Below, in pieces: positions 18,229-26,039 of a stretch of DNA of 33,226 bases. A program made the position numbers and the translations under genes. The DNA lies in assembly GCA_905339355.1 (NCBI GenBank), contig CAJPFZ010000551.1, positions 1 to 33,226 on the forward strand, given 5' to 3'. Within the stretch, counting starts at the first letter, position 1, and every line of letters begins with the position of its first letter. Under the pieces are notes generated by a model. The model saw nothing but the letters and a program-made list of their open reading frames with translations. It searched no databases and was not told the origin of the DNA. Source of the DNA: Burkholderiaceae bacterium. GTDB taxonomy: Bacteria > Pseudomonadota > Gammaproteobacteria > Burkholderiales > Burkholderiaceae_C.

Positions 18229-19008
18229 ATGTCCTCCGAACTGAAGACCGAGCGTCACGCTGCCACGCTGGTGCTGACCTTGAGCGATCCGGCCACCCGC
18301 AACACGCTTTCCGAGCAACTGGTGTCCGCGGGTGTGGAGGCGTTGAATGTCGCCGAATCCAACGACGAGATCCGCGCCGTGGTCCTGCATGGGGACGGCG
18401 GCCACTTCTGCGCCGGAGGCAACCTGCGCGGTCTGCATGCGAGGCGCCAGGCCGGTGCGCATGCGCAGCTGCAGATGCTCGATCAGTTGCACCAGTTCAT
18501 CGAGGCACTGCGAGCATTCCCCAAGCCGGTGATCGCCGCGGTGGAAGGTGCCGCGGCGGGGGCGGGCTTCTCGCTCGCGCTCGCCTGCGACCTCATCGTG
18601 GCAGCCGAAGACGCACGCTTCATCCTCTCGCATGCCCGGGTCGGACTCACGCCCGACGGCGGGGCCACCTGGCATCTCGCGCGCGCCTTGCCCAGGCAGC
18701 TCGTGCACCAGTGGGTGTGGCTGGCCGAACCCGCGAGTGCACGCCAGCTGCAGGCCCATGGCCTTGTCAATTGGGTGACAGACAGCGGGCAGGCGCTCAC
18801 CGAAGCTCTGGCCGTCGCCGAGCGCCTCGCCGAGATGGCGCCCAACGCAGTCACCGACGCCAAGCAACTGCTGCAGCAAGCAGACGGCGCGGAGCTGACC
18901 GAACAGCTCGAAGCAGAACGAGACCACTTCATTGAGAACCTCTTCCATCCCAACGCGGCCGAGGGCCTGCACGCCTTCTTCGAGAAGCGGCCGCCGCGGT
19001 TTCGCTGA
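18229..19008 (+). CDS. Enoyl-CoA hydratase/isomerase (crotonase) family protein
   Basis: This 259-residue crotonase-fold protein shows the oxyanion-hole elements HFCAGGNLRGL (59-69) and GAAAGAGFSLALACDLI (107-123). The two catalytic glutamates of true enoyl-CoA hydratases appear replaced: the position before the GLTP strand is Ala (FILSHARVGL), and the later position falls in VHQWVWLAE without Glu. Asp143 in GLTPDGGATW instead resembles PaaG-like isomerases. It may therefore be an isomerase or other crotonase. It is followed 12 bases later by a histidine phosphatase gene, and lies 141 bases from the divergent FimV-like gene. Substrate is not determinable. Confidence 0.85.
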   Translation: MSSELKTERHAATLVLTLSDPATRNTLSEQLVSAGVEALNVAESNDEIRAVVLHGDGGHFCAGGNLRGLHARRQAGAHAQLQMLDQLHQFIEALRAFPKPVIAAVEGAAAGAGFSLALACDLIVAAEDARFILSHARVGLTPDGGATWHLARALPRQLVHQWVWLAEPASARQLQAHGLVNWVTDSGQALTEALAVAERLAEMAPNAVTDAKQLLQQADGAELTEQLEAERDHFIENLFHPNAAEGLHAFFEKRPPRFR

Positions 19009-19020
19009 TCCTGCCGCCGC

Positions 19021-19731
19021 ATGAGCAAGCAGTTGCCACGACGGCGCATCTATCTGATGCGCCACGGCTCGGTGGATTACTTCCGCGCTGACGGCTCGCC
19101 GGTGCACCCGCGCACCGTGGCGTTGAACGACGCCGGTCGTGCGCAAGCGGACGCCGCCGGTGCGCTCTACGCGGCCTGTGGCGTCCGCTTCGACAAGGTG
19201 ATCGTGAGCGGGCTCGAGCGCACGGTGGAAACCGCGGCGCGGGTGCTCGCGGCGGCAGGCCAGTCCATCGAACTGGAACTCGAGCCTGCGCTCGAAGAGA
19301 TCCGCGGCGGCAAGCTTGCCGACATTCCGCCGGACGAAGTCGAAGCGGCCTTCCTCGGGGCCTTCCAGCAAGGCGTGGAGTCACAGCGGTTCCTGGGCGG
19401 CGAGTCGATCGGTGAACTGCTCGACCGCGCCCTGCCCGCATTCGAGGCCATCTTGCAGCGCGACGACTGGCAGCAGCTGCTGCTGGTGCTGCACGGCGGC
19501 GTCAACCGCGCGCTGCTGGCGCGCGCGATGACGGGCCAGCGCGGCTTCTTCGGACGTGTCGAGCAGCTGCCCGCGTGCATCAACATCGTCGACGTCGGCC
19601 GCCATGACGATTTGATCGTGCGCACGGTCAACCTCGCGCCGACGCAGTGGCTGCACCAGCACGAGAGCGCGACGACGATGGAGAAGCTGCTCGCGCAGTA
19701 CCTGCGCCTCGAAGCGTCTCAGCTTCGATAG
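19021..19731 (+). CDS. Histidine phosphatase (phosphoglycerate-mutase-like) family protein
   Basis: This 236-residue protein carries the RHG motif (R14-H15-G16 in YLMRHGSVDY, H15 being the phospho-acceptor). Arg67 lies in SGLERTVETA, an acidic residue in LEEIRGG, and the second catalytic His158 in LLVLHGGVNRALLA. All four phosphate-pocket elements are therefore present and an active phosphatase is likely. The substrate in this large family ranges from sugar phosphates to cobalamin intermediates and cannot be told here. The ATG lies 12 bases after the crotonase stop, suggesting cotranscription. The 3' end overlaps the convergent aldolase-family gene by 13 bases. Confidence 0.87.
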   Translation: MSKQLPRRRIYLMRHGSVDYFRADGSPVHPRTVALNDAGRAQADAAGALYAACGVRFDKVIVSGLERTVETAARVLAAAGQSIELELEPALEEIRGGKLADIPPDEVEAAFLGAFQQGVESQRFLGGESIGELLDRALPAFEAILQRDDWQQLLLVLHGGVNRALLARAMTGQRGFFGRVEQLPACINIVDVGRHDDLIVRTVNLAPTQWLHQHESATTMEKLLAQYLRLEASQLR

Positions 19732-20495
19732 CTGGTGTCGATGCGGTCGAGCCGGCGCAGCAGGCCCGGCCAGGTGAGCGCGCCGCCGCCGACGCCGTTG
19801 GTGGCACCCTTGGCCTGCTGCTGGGCCCCGGCAATGATTCGAGGGTCGATGTGGATCAGCTCGGTCGCGCCCGCCATCGCGCGGACCTGGATCGTGCAGA
19901 CGGTCTCGAACAGGTACATGTTGAGGAAGGCATCGGCGATGGTGGGGCCGAGGGTCAGCAAGCCGTGATTGCGCAGCATCAGGAAGTTGCGCTCGCCCAG
20001 GTCGCTCACCAGCCGCGGCTTCTCTTCCTCCCGCAGGGCGACGCCTTCATAGTCGTGATAGGCGAGGCTCGACAGGACGAAGATCGACTGCTGCGACAGA
20101 GGCAGCACGCCGCCCTTCTGCGCCGACACCGCCACGCCGTTGAGGGTGTGCGTGTGCAGCACGCACTGCGCATCGTGGCGCGCGCCGTGGATCGCGCTGT
20201 GGATCGTGAAGCCCGCCGGGTTGACGGGGAAAGCCGTGTCGTCGAGCTTGTTGCCCGCGGTGTCGATCTTCACCAGGCTGGAGGCCGTGATCTCCTCGAA
20301 CATCAGGCCGTAGGGATTGATCAGGAACTGGTTGTCCGACCCCGGCACGCGGGCCGTGATGTGCGTGAAGACGAGGTCGTCCCACTTGAACAGCGCCACC
20401 AGCCGATAGGCTGCCGCGAGGTTGACGCGGGTCTGCCATTCGGCGTCGCTCACGCTGGCTTGGCGGCTCGTGATCTGAAGGGCTGCTGCACTCAT
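19719..20495 (-). CDS. Class II aldolase/adducin family protein
   Basis: This 258-residue protein has the metal-binding residues of class II aldolases: His114 and His116 in VLHTHTLNG and His177 in LRNHGLLTLG, with acidic residues in LMFEEITASSLV (about 64-75) at the catalytic position. Relatives include fuculose-phosphate aldolase, ribulose-phosphate epimerase-like proteins and many uncharacterised homologues of this length. The start ATG at 20493-20495 is preceded by GGAG; an in-frame ATG at 20507 would add MEKT and has a weaker site. It is divergent from a Crp/Fnr-type regulator gene 71 bases away. Substrate is unknown. Confidence 0.85.
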   Translation of the reverse strand: MSAAALQITSRQASVSDAEWQTRVNLAAAYRLVALFKWDDLVFTHITARVPGSDNQFLINPYGLMFEEITASSLVKIDTAGNKLDDTAFPVNPAGFTIHSAIHGARHDAQCVLHTHTLNGVAVSAQKGGVLPLSQQSIFVLSSLAYHDYEGVALREEEKPRLVSDLGERNFLMLRNHGLLTLGPTIADAFLNMYLFETVCTIQVRAMAGATELIHIDPRIIAGAQQQAKGATNGVGGGALTWPGLLRRLDRIDTSYRS

Positions 20496-20546
20496 CGTCT
20501 TCTCCATAGGGCTCGTGGACAATAGGTCTGCGCCCTGCCTCCATGC

Positions 20547-20562
20547 TGTCACGTCAGAGACA
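20547..20562. promoter_or_regulatory. TGTC-N8-GACA dyad in front of the Crp/Fnr gene
   Basis: TGTC (20547-20550) and GACA (20559-20562) form an inverted repeat spaced by eight bases, a geometry similar to Crp/Fnr-type operators. It lies in the aldolase-regulator divergent region, five bases before the regulator ATG, so it may be an autoregulatory site. Short half-sites make this weak. Confidence 0.25.
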
Positions 20563-20566
20563 AATC

Positions 20567-21274
20567 ATGAATACCCCCGTTCTTACAATGCCCGAGCGCA
20601 ACAACATCGAGTCGGGCCCGTGGTTCTCCAAACTCTCTCTGCCATTGCGCAACGCGATCATGTCGCGGGCGATCGTGCGCAGACTGCCCGACAGCGCCCT
20701 GCTCTCCTCGCGTGGCCAGCCGGCGGAAGAATGGGTCGGCGTCGCCAAGGGCGCGGTGCGGGTGAGTTCGGTGTCGCTGTCGGGCAAGCAGATCACGCTG
20801 ACTTACGTGGAGCCTGGCCTGTGGTTCGGCGACATCGCGCTCTTCGACGGCATGCCGCGCACCCACGACGCCAATGCACACGGTGCGACGACGCTGCTGG
20901 TGGTGCGCAAGCCCGACTTCAAGGAACTGCTCTCGCAGCATGTGGAGCTCTACGACGCGCTGCTGCGTCTGAACTGCCGCCGCCTGCGGCTGATGTTCGA
21001 CGCAGTGGAAGACTTGAACACGCGGCCCCTCGCGTCGCGGCTGGCCAAGCAGATCTTGCTGCTCGCGCGCAGCTACGGCATCCAGGACGGAGACGAGATC
21101 CGCATCGGCTTGCAGCTCGCGCAGGAAGACCTGGCGCAACTGTTGGGCGCCTCGCGCCAGCGCGTGAACCAGGAGCTCAAGGGTTTCGAGCGCGAGGGCG
21201 CGGTGCGCATCGAGCCGACCCGGCTGGTGGTGCTGTCGAAAGAGAAGCTGCTCGCCATCGCTTCTAAGCAATAG
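20567..21274 (+). CDS. Crp/Fnr-family transcriptional regulator
   Basis: This 235-residue regulator has a cyclic-nucleotide-binding-like beta-roll (about 20-125, with GLWFGDIALFDGMPRTH), a dimerisation helix (about 127-160), and a winged helix-turn-helix (about 184-213, LAQEDLAQLLGASRQRVNQE). It has no N-terminal Cys cluster like Fnr, and the phosphate-binding cassette is not a perfect cAMP match, so the effector is unknown. The ATG at 20567 was preferred over an in-frame upstream codon at 20543 that adds a basic stub. It precedes by 60 bases the phosphotransferase-acyl-CoA dehydrogenase pair and could control it (inference from adjacency). Confidence 0.88.
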   Translation: MNTPVLTMPERNNIESGPWFSKLSLPLRNAIMSRAIVRRLPDSALLSSRGQPAEEWVGVAKGAVRVSSVSLSGKQITLTYVEPGLWFGDIALFDGMPRTHDANAHGATTLLVVRKPDFKELLSQHVELYDALLRLNCRRLRLMFDAVEDLNTRPLASRLAKQILLLARSYGIQDGDEIRIGLQLAQEDLAQLLGASRQRVNQELKGFEREGAVRIEPTRLVVLSKEKLLAIASKQ

Positions 21275-21334
21275 GGGCCGCGCCGCGGGTCAATCCGCAG
21301 TGCGTGCGCCACGGATTCACTCAACACTCTCCGC

Positions 21335-22417
21335 ATGGACGCCTACACCGGTACCAAACCCGTTTCCGATCAACACGCTTTCGACGTGAGCGCGCTGCAG
21401 GCGTACCTGCAGTCGAACCTGGCGGGCTTCGCCGGACCGCTGACGGTCGAGCAGTTCAAGGGCGGGCAGTCCAACCCGACCTACAAGCTGCTCACGCCCG
21501 GCGCCTCGTACGTGATGCGCGCCAAGCCGGGGCCGGCCGCCAAGCTGCTGCCCTCGGCGCACGCGATCGACCGCGAGTTCACCGTCATGCGCGCGCTGCA
21601 CCCGACCGGCGTGCCGGTGCCGCGCATGCATCTGCTGTGCGAGGACGAATCGGTGATCGGCCGGGCGTTCTACGTGATGGAGTTCGTGCAGGGCCGCGTG
21701 CTGTGGGACCAGTCGCTGCCCGGCATGGACAACGCCGCACGCGCCGCGATCTACGACGAGATGAACCGCGTGATGGCAGCTCTGCACCAGGTCGACGTGG
21801 CGGCGGCGGGACTCGCCGGCTACGGCAAGCCGGGCAACTACTTCGAGCGCCAGATCGGCCGCTGGTCCAAGCAGTACATCGCTTCGATCACCGAACCGAT
21901 ACCCGAGATGGACCGGCTGATGGAATGGCTGCCCGCGCACATGCCCGCGAGCGCCCGCGACGAGAGCCAGGTGTCGGTGGTGCACGGCGACTACCGGCTC
22001 GACAACCTCGTGTTCCACCCGACCGAGCCGCGCGTGCTCGCCATCCTCGACTGGGAGCTGTCGACGATCGGCCACCCGCTCGCCGACTTCAGCTACCACT
22101 GCATGTCGTGGCACATCCCCGCCAGCATGTCGCGAGGCATCGGCGGCCTGGACATCGCCGCGCTGGGCATTCCCAGCGAGAAGGAGTACGTGCGCCGCTA
22201 CTGCGAACGCACCGGCCGCAGCGATCCGCAGGCCGTGATGGCCGACTGGAACTTCTACATGGCCTACAACCTGTTCCGAATGGCCGGCATCCTGCAGGGC
22301 ATCGCCAAGCGTGTCGTCGACGGCACGGCGTCGAGCGCGCAGGCCAAGGTCGCGGCGGCAGGGGCGCGGCCGCTCGCCGAGATGGGTTGGCGCATCGCGA
22401 GCCAAGGCGACACCTGA
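21335..22417 (+). CDS. APH-family phosphotransferase, LvaA / ACAD10-11 kinase-domain like
   Basis: This 360-residue protein has the aminoglycoside-phosphotransferase kinase fold. The nucleotide loop GGQSNPTY is at 43-50, a putative ATP-binding Lys64 lies in VMRAKPG, the catalytic loop VVHGDYRLDN is at 215-224 (Asp219 base, Asn224), and the metal-binding Asp239 is in LDWELSTIGHP. Its length and motif pattern fit the kinase-like domain of eukaryotic ACAD10/11 and bacterial LvaA, which phosphorylate the hydroxyl of 4-hydroxyacyl-CoA. An acyl-CoA dehydrogenase gene follows 102 bases later, as expected for that pathway. Antibiotic modification is unlikely. The substrate assignment is inference. 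Confidence 0.85.
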   Translation: MDAYTGTKPVSDQHAFDVSALQAYLQSNLAGFAGPLTVEQFKGGQSNPTYKLLTPGASYVMRAKPGPAAKLLPSAHAIDREFTVMRALHPTGVPVPRMHLLCEDESVIGRAFYVMEFVQGRVLWDQSLPGMDNAARAAIYDEMNRVMAALHQVDVAAAGLAGYGKPGNYFERQIGRWSKQYIASITEPIPEMDRLMEWLPAHMPASARDESQVSVVHGDYRLDNLVFHPTEPRVLAILDWELSTIGHPLADFSYHCMSWHIPASMSRGIGGLDIAALGIPSEKEYVRRYCERTGRSDPQAVMADWNFYMAYNLFRMAGILQGIAKRVVDGTASSAQAKVAAAGARPLAEMGWRIASQGDT

Positions 22418-22519
22418 GGCCTGTTTTGCGAGCGAGTCGCACAGGCGACCGCCAAACCCGCCGCGCGGCGCAAGAATGCGAGGCACGAATCAAGACCCAC
22501 TGGTTCCGCGGAGAACATC

Positions 22520-23734
22520 ATGGATTTCAGCTACTCCCCTCGCACCCAGGAACTGCAGGCCAAGCTGCGGCAGTTCATGGAAGACCACATCTATCCCAAC
22601 GAGCAGCGCTACTGGGATGAACTGAAGGCGAACACCGAAGCCGGCAAGCGCTGGACACCGCTGCCGCTGATCGAGGAACTCAAGCCCAAGGCGCGCGAGC
22701 GCGACCTGTGGAACCTGTTCCTGCCGGAGAGTGAATACGGCGCGGGCCTGACCAACCAGGAGTACGCGCCGCTGGCCGAGATCATGGGCCGCACGCCGTG
22801 GGCCAGCGAAGTCTTCAACTGCTCGGCGCCGGACACCGGCAACATGGAGACCATCGTCCGCTATGGCTCGGCCGAGCAGAAGAAGCAGTGGCTCGAGCCC
22901 TTGCTCGAGGGCAAGATCCGCAGCGCCTTCGCGATGACCGAGCCGGAGGTCGCATCGTCGGACGCGACCAACATCACCGCGCGCATCAAGCGCGATGGCG
23001 ACGACTACGTGCTCAACGGCCGCAAGTGGTGGACCTCGGGCGCGGGCGACCCGCGCTGCAAGGTCTTCATCTTCATGGGCAAGACCGACCCCGACGCACC
23101 GCGGCATTCGCAGCAGTCGATGATCCTCGTGCCCGCGGAGGCGCCGGGCGTCACGGTCGTGCGCCCGCTGTCGGTTTTCGGCTACGACGACGCGCCGCAC
23201 GGGCACATGGAAGTGCTGTTCGAGAACGTGCGCGTGCCCGCGTCGAACATCCTGCTCGGCGAAGGCCGCGGCTTCGAGATCGCGCAAGGCCGTCTCGGGC
23301 CGGGCCGCATCCACCACTGCATGCGGCTCATTGGGCTGGCCGAGCGGTCGCTGGAGCTGATGTGCAAACGCGCCAGCGCGCGTGTCGCCTTCGGCAAGCC
23401 CGTGGCGGCGCAGACCGTCACGCAGGAGCGCATCGCCGAGGCGCGCTGCATGATCGACCAGGCGCGCCTGCTCACGCTGAAGGCCGCCTGGATGATGGAC
23501 GTGGCCGGCAACAAGACGGCCAAGGCCGAGATCGCGATGATCAAGGTCGTGGCGCCGAGCATGGCCTGCAAGGTCATCGACTGGGCGATGCAGGTGCACG
23601 GCGGTGCCGGCATGTGCCAGGACTTCCCGCTCGCCTACTTCTACACGATCGCGCGGACGCTGCGCTTTGCCGACGGCCCGGACGAAGTCCACCGCAACGC
23701 CATCGCCAAGATGGAGCTCGGCAAGTTCGCCTGA
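22520..23734 (+). CDS. Acyl-CoA dehydrogenase, ACAD10/11 (LvaC) type
   Basis: This 404-residue FAD enzyme has the acyl-CoA dehydrogenase layout: N-terminal helical domain, beta-domain with [15 protein letters not shown] (137-151) and [12 protein letters not shown], and a C-terminal helical domain ending [12 protein letters not shown]. The usual catalytic EGT motif is replaced by [16 protein letters not shown] (381-396), a signature I recognise from ACAD10/11. A good GGAGA ribosome site precedes the ATG. Paired with the upstream phosphotransferase it may convert 4-phosphoacyl-CoA by phosphate elimination, yielding a 3-hydroxyacyl-CoA route. Ordinary beta-oxidation remains possible. Confidence 0.9.
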   Translation: MDFSYSPRTQELQAKLRQFMEDHIYPNEQRYWDELKANTEAGKRWTPLPLIEELKPKARERDLWNLFLPESEYGAGLTNQEYAPLAEIMGRTPWASEVFNCSAPDTGNMETIVRYGSAEQKKQWLEPLLEGKIRSAFAMTEPEVASSDATNITARIKRDGDDYVLNGRKWWTSGAGDPRCKVFIFMGKTDPDAPRHSQQSMILVPAEAPGVTVVRPLSVFGYDDAPHGHMEVLFENVRVPASNILLGEGRGFEIAQGRLGPGRIHHCMRLIGLAERSLELMCKRASARVAFGKPVAAQTVTQERIAEARCMIDQARLLTLKAAWMMDVAGNKTAKAEIAMIKVVAPSMACKVIDWAMQVHGGAGMCQDFPLAYFYTIARTLRFADGPDEVHRNAIAKMELGKFA

Positions 23735-23743
23735 GCGCGGGTT

Positions 23744-23770
23744 GGCGTTGCGGATGACGTCCGCAGCGCC
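23744..23770. terminator. Bidirectional hairpin between convergent genes
   Basis: GGCGTTGCGGA (23744-23754) pairs with TCCGCAGCGCC (23760-23770) with one G-U pair and a 5-base loop. It sits in the 39 bases between two convergent stop codons. There is no T tract on either side, so the terminator role is inferred from position. Confidence 0.4.
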
Positions 23771-23773
23771 GCG

Positions 23774-24523
23774 TCAGGGCTTTCGGTCGGTGGGGTCTTC
23801 CGGCTGGATGTCGGTCTGCCACGCCGTCGATGAGGTGGTGGGCCAGTCGCCGGCCCGTGGCTCCTGGATGCCGCTGCCCACCCTGGCCGCCGCTTGCGCC
23901 GCAGCCTCGAACAGCGACAGCGCCTGCGCGATGCGCACCGGGTCCGGCGCCTCGAGCTGCAAGCGCAGGTAGACACGCCCGCGCAAGGTCATCACGACAA
24001 AGGGCGGTCCTTCGCGCAGAAAGTTCGACGACGCGCTGGCCAGTTTCTGGCCGAAGCTGCCCTCCACCCATGCTGCGGCTGTGGCCGGGTCTGCCCCCAC
24101 TGCGGCGAACTGTCCGCGCACGTTCTTCGGCAGGTCGAGTGTGGCCTTCGGGAACATCGCGAGCCAGCGCATCTCTTCGGGTGTGGACACGTCGATCAGC
24201 GTCTGGTTGCTCTGCGTGTAGCGCTCGAAGGTCTCGCGCTCGAGCATCTCCATCAGCGTGCGGCTCATCACCAGCATCTGCAATCCCGATGAGAGCTGCA
24301 ACTCCATGCGCAGGCGCAACTCCTGCGCCGTGATGTAGCTGCGCTGCGAAGGCCCCCACTCGAGGCGCCAGGGCCGCACGCCGAAGGCGCCGTCAATGAC
24401 GAAACCTTCGTGGTCCTTGGCGCGCTTGAAGCCATAACCCTGCTTGTGCGCCCACTCGCTCACGCTGCTCCAATCGGGGCCGGGCGAGTGGCCCGAGATC
24501 CAGCGCTTGATCGTGTTCAGCAT
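23774..24523 (-). CDS. Conserved hypothetical protein, 249 aa
   Basis: I do not recognise this soluble 249-residue protein. It has no signal peptide, no obvious membrane helix and no cysteine. The N-terminal part (MLNTIKRWISGHSPGPDW, then WSSVSEWAHKQGYGFKRAKD) leads into a Trp-rich middle and a long helical region around 68-105, and the C-terminal 35 residues are low-complexity and Pro/Thr-rich. Codon usage and composition match the neighbours, supporting a real gene. It is convergent with the acyl-CoA dehydrogenase and divergent from the GST gene, with 57 bases between starts. Confidence 0.75.
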   Translation of the reverse strand: MLNTIKRWISGHSPGPDWSSVSEWAHKQGYGFKRAKDHEGFVIDGAFGVRPWRLEWGPSQRSYITAQELRLRMELQLSSGLQMLVMSRTLMEMLERETFERYTQSNQTLIDVSTPEEMRWLAMFPKATLDLPKNVRGQFAAVGADPATAAAWVEGSFGQKLASASSNFLREGPPFVVMTLRGRVYLRLQLEAPDPVRIAQALSLFEAAAQAAARVGSGIQEPRAGDWPTTSSTAWQTDIQPEDPTDRKP

Positions 24524-24580
24524 GGGTCGTGAGAGTAGAGTCGTGGCAGCCCGCGCAACAACAACATCAGGAGCTCAGCA

Positions 24581-25273
24581 ATGATCGAAGTGTATTCGTG
24601 GGCCACGCCCAATGGCCACAAGGTTCATATCATGCTCGAAGAGTGCGGACTGGCCTATCGAGTGATTCCGGTGGACATCGGTGCCGGCGACCAGTTCAAG
24701 CCCGAGTTTCTGGCGATCAGCCCCAACAACAAGATCCCGGCCATCGTCGATCCGGACGGCCCCGAGGGCAAGCCCATCTCGCTGTTCGAGTCGGGCGCAA
24801 TCCTGCTGTACCTGGCGGGCAAGACGGGCAAGCTGTTGCCGCACAGTGTGGCGGCGCGCTATGAGGTGCTGCAGTGGCTCATGTTCCAGATGGGCGGCGT
24901 GGGGCCGATGCTGGGCCAGGCCCATCATTTTCGAATCTATGCGCCAGAGAAGATTCCCTACGCGATCGAGCGCTATACCAACGAGGCGAAGCGGCTCTAC
25001 GGCGTGTTGGACAAGCGCCTGGCCAGAAGCAAGTACATCGGCTGCGCGGAGTATTCGATCGCCGACATCGCGATCTTCCCTTGGCTTCGCTCGTGGAAGA
25101 ACCAGGGCATTTCCTGGTCCGACTTCCCTCACCTCAAGGGCTGGTTCGACGAGGTCGCCGCCCGGCCGGCCGTGCAGCGCGGCGTGGAGGTGCTGGCCAA
25201 CCAGCGCAAGCCACTGGTCAGCGACAGCGCAAGAGAAGCGCTATTTGGCAGCCAGCAGTACCAGAGAAGGTAG
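24581..25273 (+). CDS. Glutathione S-transferase, nu-class/YfcG-like
   Basis: This 230-residue protein has the thioredoxin-like N-terminal domain (1-82) and an all-helical C-terminal domain (about 90-215). TPNGHKV (9-15) is the active-site signature of nu-class GSTs such as YfcG and YghU, where Thr/Asn replace a catalytic Tyr/Ser/Cys and two glutathiones act in disulfide reduction. The glutathione-site cis-Pro motif NNKIPAIVDP (49-58) and LFESGAIL (68-75) are intact. A ribosome site (AGGAG) precedes the ATG. The likely role is a disulfide-bond oxidoreductase, possibly in oxidative stress; the physiological substrate is not visible. Confidence 0.92.
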   Translation: MIEVYSWATPNGHKVHIMLEECGLAYRVIPVDIGAGDQFKPEFLAISPNNKIPAIVDPDGPEGKPISLFESGAILLYLAGKTGKLLPHSVAARYEVLQWLMFQMGGVGPMLGQAHHFRIYAPEKIPYAIERYTNEAKRLYGVLDKRLARSKYIGCAEYSIADIAIFPWLRSWKNQGISWSDFPHLKGWFDEVAARPAVQRGVEVLANQRKPLVSDSAREALFGSQQYQRR

Positions 25274-25376
25274 CCAGCGGCACACAGATTGCTCTTCTTC
25301 CCCGGAAGCCCATGAGTAAAGGGAGAACGCGAGGCGCTCGCGTGTCCCTGTGTCATGCCCTTTGTTGGGAGAATGC

Positions 25377-25907
25377 GTGGAATCGTTGGAGCAACCGGTC
25401 AAGGACAGGGTCCTGCAAGCGATGGCCCAGGCCTACCCGGATCCGGTCGACCTGAGCTTGCTGTCCATGGTGATGGGCTGCGAAGCCTCCACCTTGCAGT
25501 TGGCTGCGACCCAGCTGCTGGATGCCGGGCTCGCCTGCGGACGCATCGTCGTGGATGGCGGCCAAGAGCGCATCGACGCGCCCCGCATCACCGATCGGGG
25601 CATGGCTGTGGCCGATGGCTTGGCAGCTACCGCCGAGGAGGCTGCGGCTTTGCTCGACCGCCTCGAGGCGGCGACCCTGCGCGAGCTGCTCAGCTTGCGC
25701 ATCGGCGCGAGCCGCCTGTCTCCCGCGCAGGGCGAGGAGCTGCGTGAGGGGCTCGCCGAGGTGAGCGATCGGGCGCTGGTCGACGCCGCGCGGGTCTGGG
25801 CTCATCAGACGGTGAGCGACTGGGCAGGCTTCGTGCGCGTGATGCACAACGGCGCGGCTGCCGGTGGGTTGGCGACATCCGCCGCGCGGACCGCCCCACG
25901 CCAGTAA
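25377..25907 (+). CDS. Hypothetical protein, 176 aa, helical
   Basis: I do not recognise this gene. The preferred start is GTG at 25377, which has GGGAGA five bases upstream; another GTG at 25350 would add nine residues. The product is soluble. Residues about 10-75 look like a small winged-helix domain (DLSLLSMVMGCEASTLQLAA, then LLDAGLACGRIVVDG and ITDRGMAVADGL), reminiscent of the DNA-binding fold used in regulators or in effector-sensing proteins. The C-terminal half is helical and Glu/Arg/Ala-rich. It lies 103 bases after the GST gene on the same strand. DNA binding is only suggested by shape. Confidence 0.65.
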   Translation: MESLEQPVKDRVLQAMAQAYPDPVDLSLLSMVMGCEASTLQLAATQLLDAGLACGRIVVDGGQERIDAPRITDRGMAVADGLAATAEEAAALLDRLEAATLRELLSLRIGASRLSPAQGEELREGLAEVSDRALVDAARVWAHQTVSDWAGFVRVMHNGAAAGGLATSAARTAPRQ

Positions 25908-26001
25908 GAAAGAGGTTCAGCTGAAAGATTTACCTGCGTTGGGTCCGGCGGACGCAGGACACCAGCGCCGAAACGGCAGGCGACTGGCTGGACGTTCAAG
26001 C

Positions 26002-26035
26002 ACGGCCCTTGCAGGCCACGCCCTGCAAGGGCCGT
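26002..26035 (-). terminator. Perfect 14-bp hairpin after the 635-aa protein gene
   Basis: ACGGCCCTTGCAGG (26002-26015) and CCTGCAAGGGCCGT (26022-26035) are perfectly complementary with a 6-base loop. It starts four bases after the minus-strand stop at 26040. There is no run of T after it, so it may stop transcription imperfectly or protect the 3' end of the messenger. It could also serve the rightward gene ending at 25907. Confidence 0.6.
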
Positions 26036-26039
26036 TGCA

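Noticed and set aside
18088-19371. In-frame upstream extension of the fimV-like gene giving a 946-residue reading
   Set aside because: It would run antisense through the crotonase and histidine phosphatase genes. The ATG at 18087 opens a clear signal peptide.
21335-22417. Aminoglycoside resistance kinase
   Set aside because: The fold is shared but the adjacent ACAD10/11-type dehydrogenase and motif pattern point to acyl-CoA metabolism.
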